A stretch of DNA of 6,882 nt, from the NCBI GenBank assembly GCA_021825955.1, contig JAKAEH010000046.1, positions 1 to 6,882 on the forward strand, read 5' to 3'. The notes under the pieces are model-generated. The model saw only the letters and a list, made by a program, of their open reading frames with translations. It did no database searches and was not told the DNA's origin. The translations under genes were made by a program, and so were the position numbers. How positions within the stretch are numbered: position 1 is the first letter of the stretch; every line of letters starts with the position of its first letter. The stretch comes from a bacterium. Lineage in GTDB: Bacteria > Patescibacteria > Microgenomatia > Levybacterales > UBA12049. This document shows positions 5,594-6,882 of this stretch, one piece after another.

Positions 5594-6523
5594 GTGGAAA
5601 ACGTCAATGAACAGAAAGTAACTGCTAAAAAAGTAATTCTAACCTCTTTCTTAGTTGATGTTTCTGATATTTTTTTAAGTCTGGTAGTTGCCATTCTTTC
5701 AGGAAGCGTTATTATGCTGACACAAGTCCTAGAGGGACTTTCCGATTTTGCATCCTCAGGATTGCTTCTTTGGGGGTTGAAGAAATCTGACCAAAAAGCT
5801 GATAAAAGACATCCTTTCGGATATGGAAGGGAAATTTATTTTTGGGCTTTGATTTCGGCCTTGATAATGTTTGGTATTACCGCGACTTTATCCATTTATT
5901 TTGGATGGCAAAGGTATGTGAGCCCCCACAAAATCAATGATTTGAATTTTGCATTTGTAGTTTTGACATTTACTCTGGGAACCAATATTTATGCCTTTTG
6001 GCTTTCCTTAAAACGTTTATTGAGGAAAAGAAGAGCCAAAGACATAATAAAGATCTTTTATAGGTCTTCTTTAGTTGAGACAAAGGCGACTTTCATTCTG
6101 GATTTAATGGGAAGCGCTGCTTCGTTTTTAGGAATAGCCGCTTTGGCAATTTATGCTTTCACAGGAGATTTCAGGTATGACGGTTTGGGAGCGATTGTGA
6201 TTGGAATAGTGTTGGCAATTTTTTCTTATTTTCTAATTTTAGGAATACGAGATCTGCTGATAGGAAGAAGCGCTTCACCTGAAATTGAACTGCAAATTCG
6301 GCAAGCAGCGTTAAAAGTTCCGGAAGTGAAGCACGTTTTGGGAATTAAAACCTTACATATTGGTCCCGGGAAGCTCCTTGTAAATCTAGATGTTCATCTT
6401 GAGAGCCAATTAAAAACCCGTGAAATTGAACGGTTAATTGATGATATAAAAGAAGTGATTCGCTCCGAAGTACCTTCCGTAAAGCATATTCAAGTAGAGC
6501 TTGAAACACCAAATAAAACTTAG
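5594..6523 (+). CDS. Cation diffusion facilitator (CDF) transporter, SLC30A9-like
   Basis: A 309-residue inner-membrane protein expected to export a divalent metal, probably in exchange for protons. Six helices are seen at about 14-36, 37-61, 83-105, 117-138, 166-190 and 197-222, with a cytoplasmic C-terminal domain of dimer type (228-305). The loop RHPFGYGREIYFW (72-84) is a CDF hallmark. RYDGLG (194-199), LLIGRSASPE (221-230) and the ending PSVKHIQVEL (294-303) resemble human SLC30A9 (ZnT9). The transport site is unusual: helix 2 reads E47-GLS-D51 where family members have D/H-xxx-D, and helix 5 reads T166-FIL-D170 in place of H/D-xxx-D. Helix 1 has extra acids D22 and D25. Metal choice cannot be inferred. 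GTG at 5594 is the only start between an in-frame TGA (5564-5566) and the first helix. A protein with changed or lost transport remains possible. Confidence 0.9.
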   Translation: MENVNEQKVTAKKVILTSFLVDVSDIFLSLVVAILSGSVIMLTQVLEGLSDFASSGLLLWGLKKSDQKADKRHPFGYGREIYFWALISALIMFGITATLSIYFGWQRYVSPHKINDLNFAFVVLTFTLGTNIYAFWLSLKRLLRKRRAKDIIKIFYRSSLVETKATFILDLMGSAASFLGIAALAIYAFTGDFRYDGLGAIVIGIVLAIFSYFLILGIRDLLIGRSASPEIELQIRQAALKVPEVKHVLGIKTLHIGPGKLLVNLDVHLESQLKTREIERLIDDIKEVIRSEVPSVKHIQVELETPNKT

Positions 6524-6689
6524 GCTTGGGTGCTTACTCCTGCTTTAATAAATTTTTGAAAAGCAATAAGAGTTGTTATTTCTTTTGCCTTATAGAGAAT
6601 TATATTCCTTAGTAAAACCAAATTCAAGCCTATAATTCTGTAATTCGTTAACAACAAACTAAACCAATTTAAAAAGGGGATTGACAACA
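6524..6689. other. Non-coding gap after the CDF gene
   Basis: An AT-rich stretch of 166 nt with no ORF worth calling and no RNA gene recognised. It has an imperfect AT hairpin at 6559-6586 (AAAAG-AATAA against TTATT-CTTTT with one mismatch, loop GAGTTG) and no following T-run; whether it ends the CDF transcript is unclear. TATAAT is at 6631-6636. Confidence 0.5.
6631..6636 (+). promoter_or_regulatory. -10-like box upstream of the right-end genes
   Basis: A perfect TATAAT without a convincing -35. Transcription would start near 6643 and give a leader of roughly 47 nt before the possible GTG ORF at 6690. It competes with the promoter proposed at 6681-6710. Confidence 0.35.
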
Positions 6690-6710
6690 GTGGAAGCAAA
6701 AGATTTAAAT
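6681..6710 (+). promoter_or_regulatory. Alternative promoter for the right-end gene
   Basis: A consensus -35 TTGACA (6681-6686) and a 4-of-6 -10 TTAAAT (6705-6710) are 18 nt apart. Transcription would start near 6717, leaving about 50 nt before the ATG at 6770. If this is the promoter in use, the ORF at 6690 would not be translated from this transcript. Confidence 0.35.
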
Positions 6711-6764
6711 GAAAAGAAGGAGTATAGTTTTGAAAAACCTTCTGGATTTGGTTCAGGGGTTTAG
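6690..6764 (+). CDS. Possible 24-residue leader ORF
   Basis: GTG at 6690 to TAG at 6762-6764 encodes 24 charged residues, VEAKDLNEKKEYSFEKPSGF followed by GSGV. AGGGG (6675-6679) precedes the GTG by 10 nt, the same spacing that a second AGGGG (6755-6759) has to the next start at 6770. It has no membrane or signal character. It could be a leader peptide coupled to the following gene, or a chance ORF inside a promoter. An overlapping ATG ORF (6709-6777, 22 residues) is another chance candidate. Confidence 0.25.
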   Translation: MEAKDLNEKKEYSFEKPSGFGSGV

Positions 6765-6769
6765 CTTTT

Positions 6770-6882
6770 ATGGATAAAACTTTTGAAAAAATTGCTGAAG
6801 CGCCTGCGGTAGCACTCGAAATGGGAATAGAGGCTTCCCGGAACGCTTTTGAAAATATAAAAACTCATGAGCATCTTGGAAA
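6770..6882 (+). CDS. Unrecognised gene, 5' part, cut by window edge
   Basis: ATG at 6770 opens a frame that stays open to the window end (37 codons plus 2 nt). It begins MDKTFEKIAEAPAVALEMGI and continues with a polar, helix-favouring stretch rich in Glu, Ala and Lys, ending near THEHLG. An in-frame TGA at 6731-6733 limits earlier starts. AGGGG (6755-6759) lies 10 nt upstream and could be a weak SD. There is too little sequence to name a family, and no signal peptide or membrane segment is seen in the visible part. Confidence 0.55.
   Translation, partial: MDKTFEKIAEAPAVALEMGIEASRNAFENIKTHEHLG

Noticed and set aside
6522..6632. 8-bp inverted repeat (TAGGCTTG at 6521-6528 against CAAGCCTA at 6625-6632)
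   Set aside because: The arms are about 100 nt apart in a 166-nt gap; a match of this size is easily due to chance and has no other support.
1..6882. CRISPR array, insertion sequence, tRNA or rRNA
   Set aside because: No regularly spaced repeats, transposase motifs, terminal inverted repeats, tRNA cloverleaf or rRNA-like sequence was found.

Overview
The window is AT-rich and densely coding. It carries eight supportable protein genes (one cut by the left edge), an unrecognised gene cut by the right edge, and a doubtful short leader ORF. TGA, TAA and TAG all end genes, so the standard bacterial code applies. An archaeal-type NadM, a short CofE-like protein with no F420 genes nearby, very short gaps and little Shine-Dalgarno (SD) use suggest a Candidate Phyla Radiation (Patescibacteria) genome, perhaps Microgenomates. 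That placement is inference; there is no rRNA or ribosomal-protein marker here.

Layout: (1) 378-1, minus strand, N-terminal part of a CofE/F420:glutamate-ligase-like protein, divergent from (2) nadM (471-974), which overlaps (3) an AlkD-type DNA glycosylase (971-1669) by ATGA. (4) 1707-2651, a soluble acidic protein of unknown function. (5) 2701-4008, an EntS-like (MFS_3) major facilitator exporter. (6) gdhA, glutamate dehydrogenase, best started at ATG 4065, followed 16 nt later by (7) a previously uncalled 56-residue two-helix membrane protein (5368-5538) behind a full-length SD. (8) 5594-6523, a cation diffusion facilitator of the SLC30A9-like kind, with GTG start. (9) 6524-6882 holds promoter-like sequence, a possible 24-codon leader ORF and the start of an unrecognised gene.

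The most informative pattern is in the control signals. At four genes (nadM, the 1707 gene, gdhA, the CDF gene) a -10 hexamer ends only 6-7 nt before the start codon and there is no SD, which predicts leaderless mRNAs; the CofE-like gene is nearly the same at 9 nt. Genes that are downstream in an operon, or that have a leader, instead use start/stop overlap (alkD) or an SD (MFS gene, 56-residue gene). No defence, mobile or CRISPR system and no tRNA/rRNA was seen. The genes look like housekeeping and accessory metabolism (NAD supply, alkylation repair, nitrogen/redox metabolism, export, metal transport) rather than one multi-gene system. The least described parts are the gdhA/small membrane protein pair, the Cys cluster in GdhA, the unknown 1707 gene and the leaderless layout.
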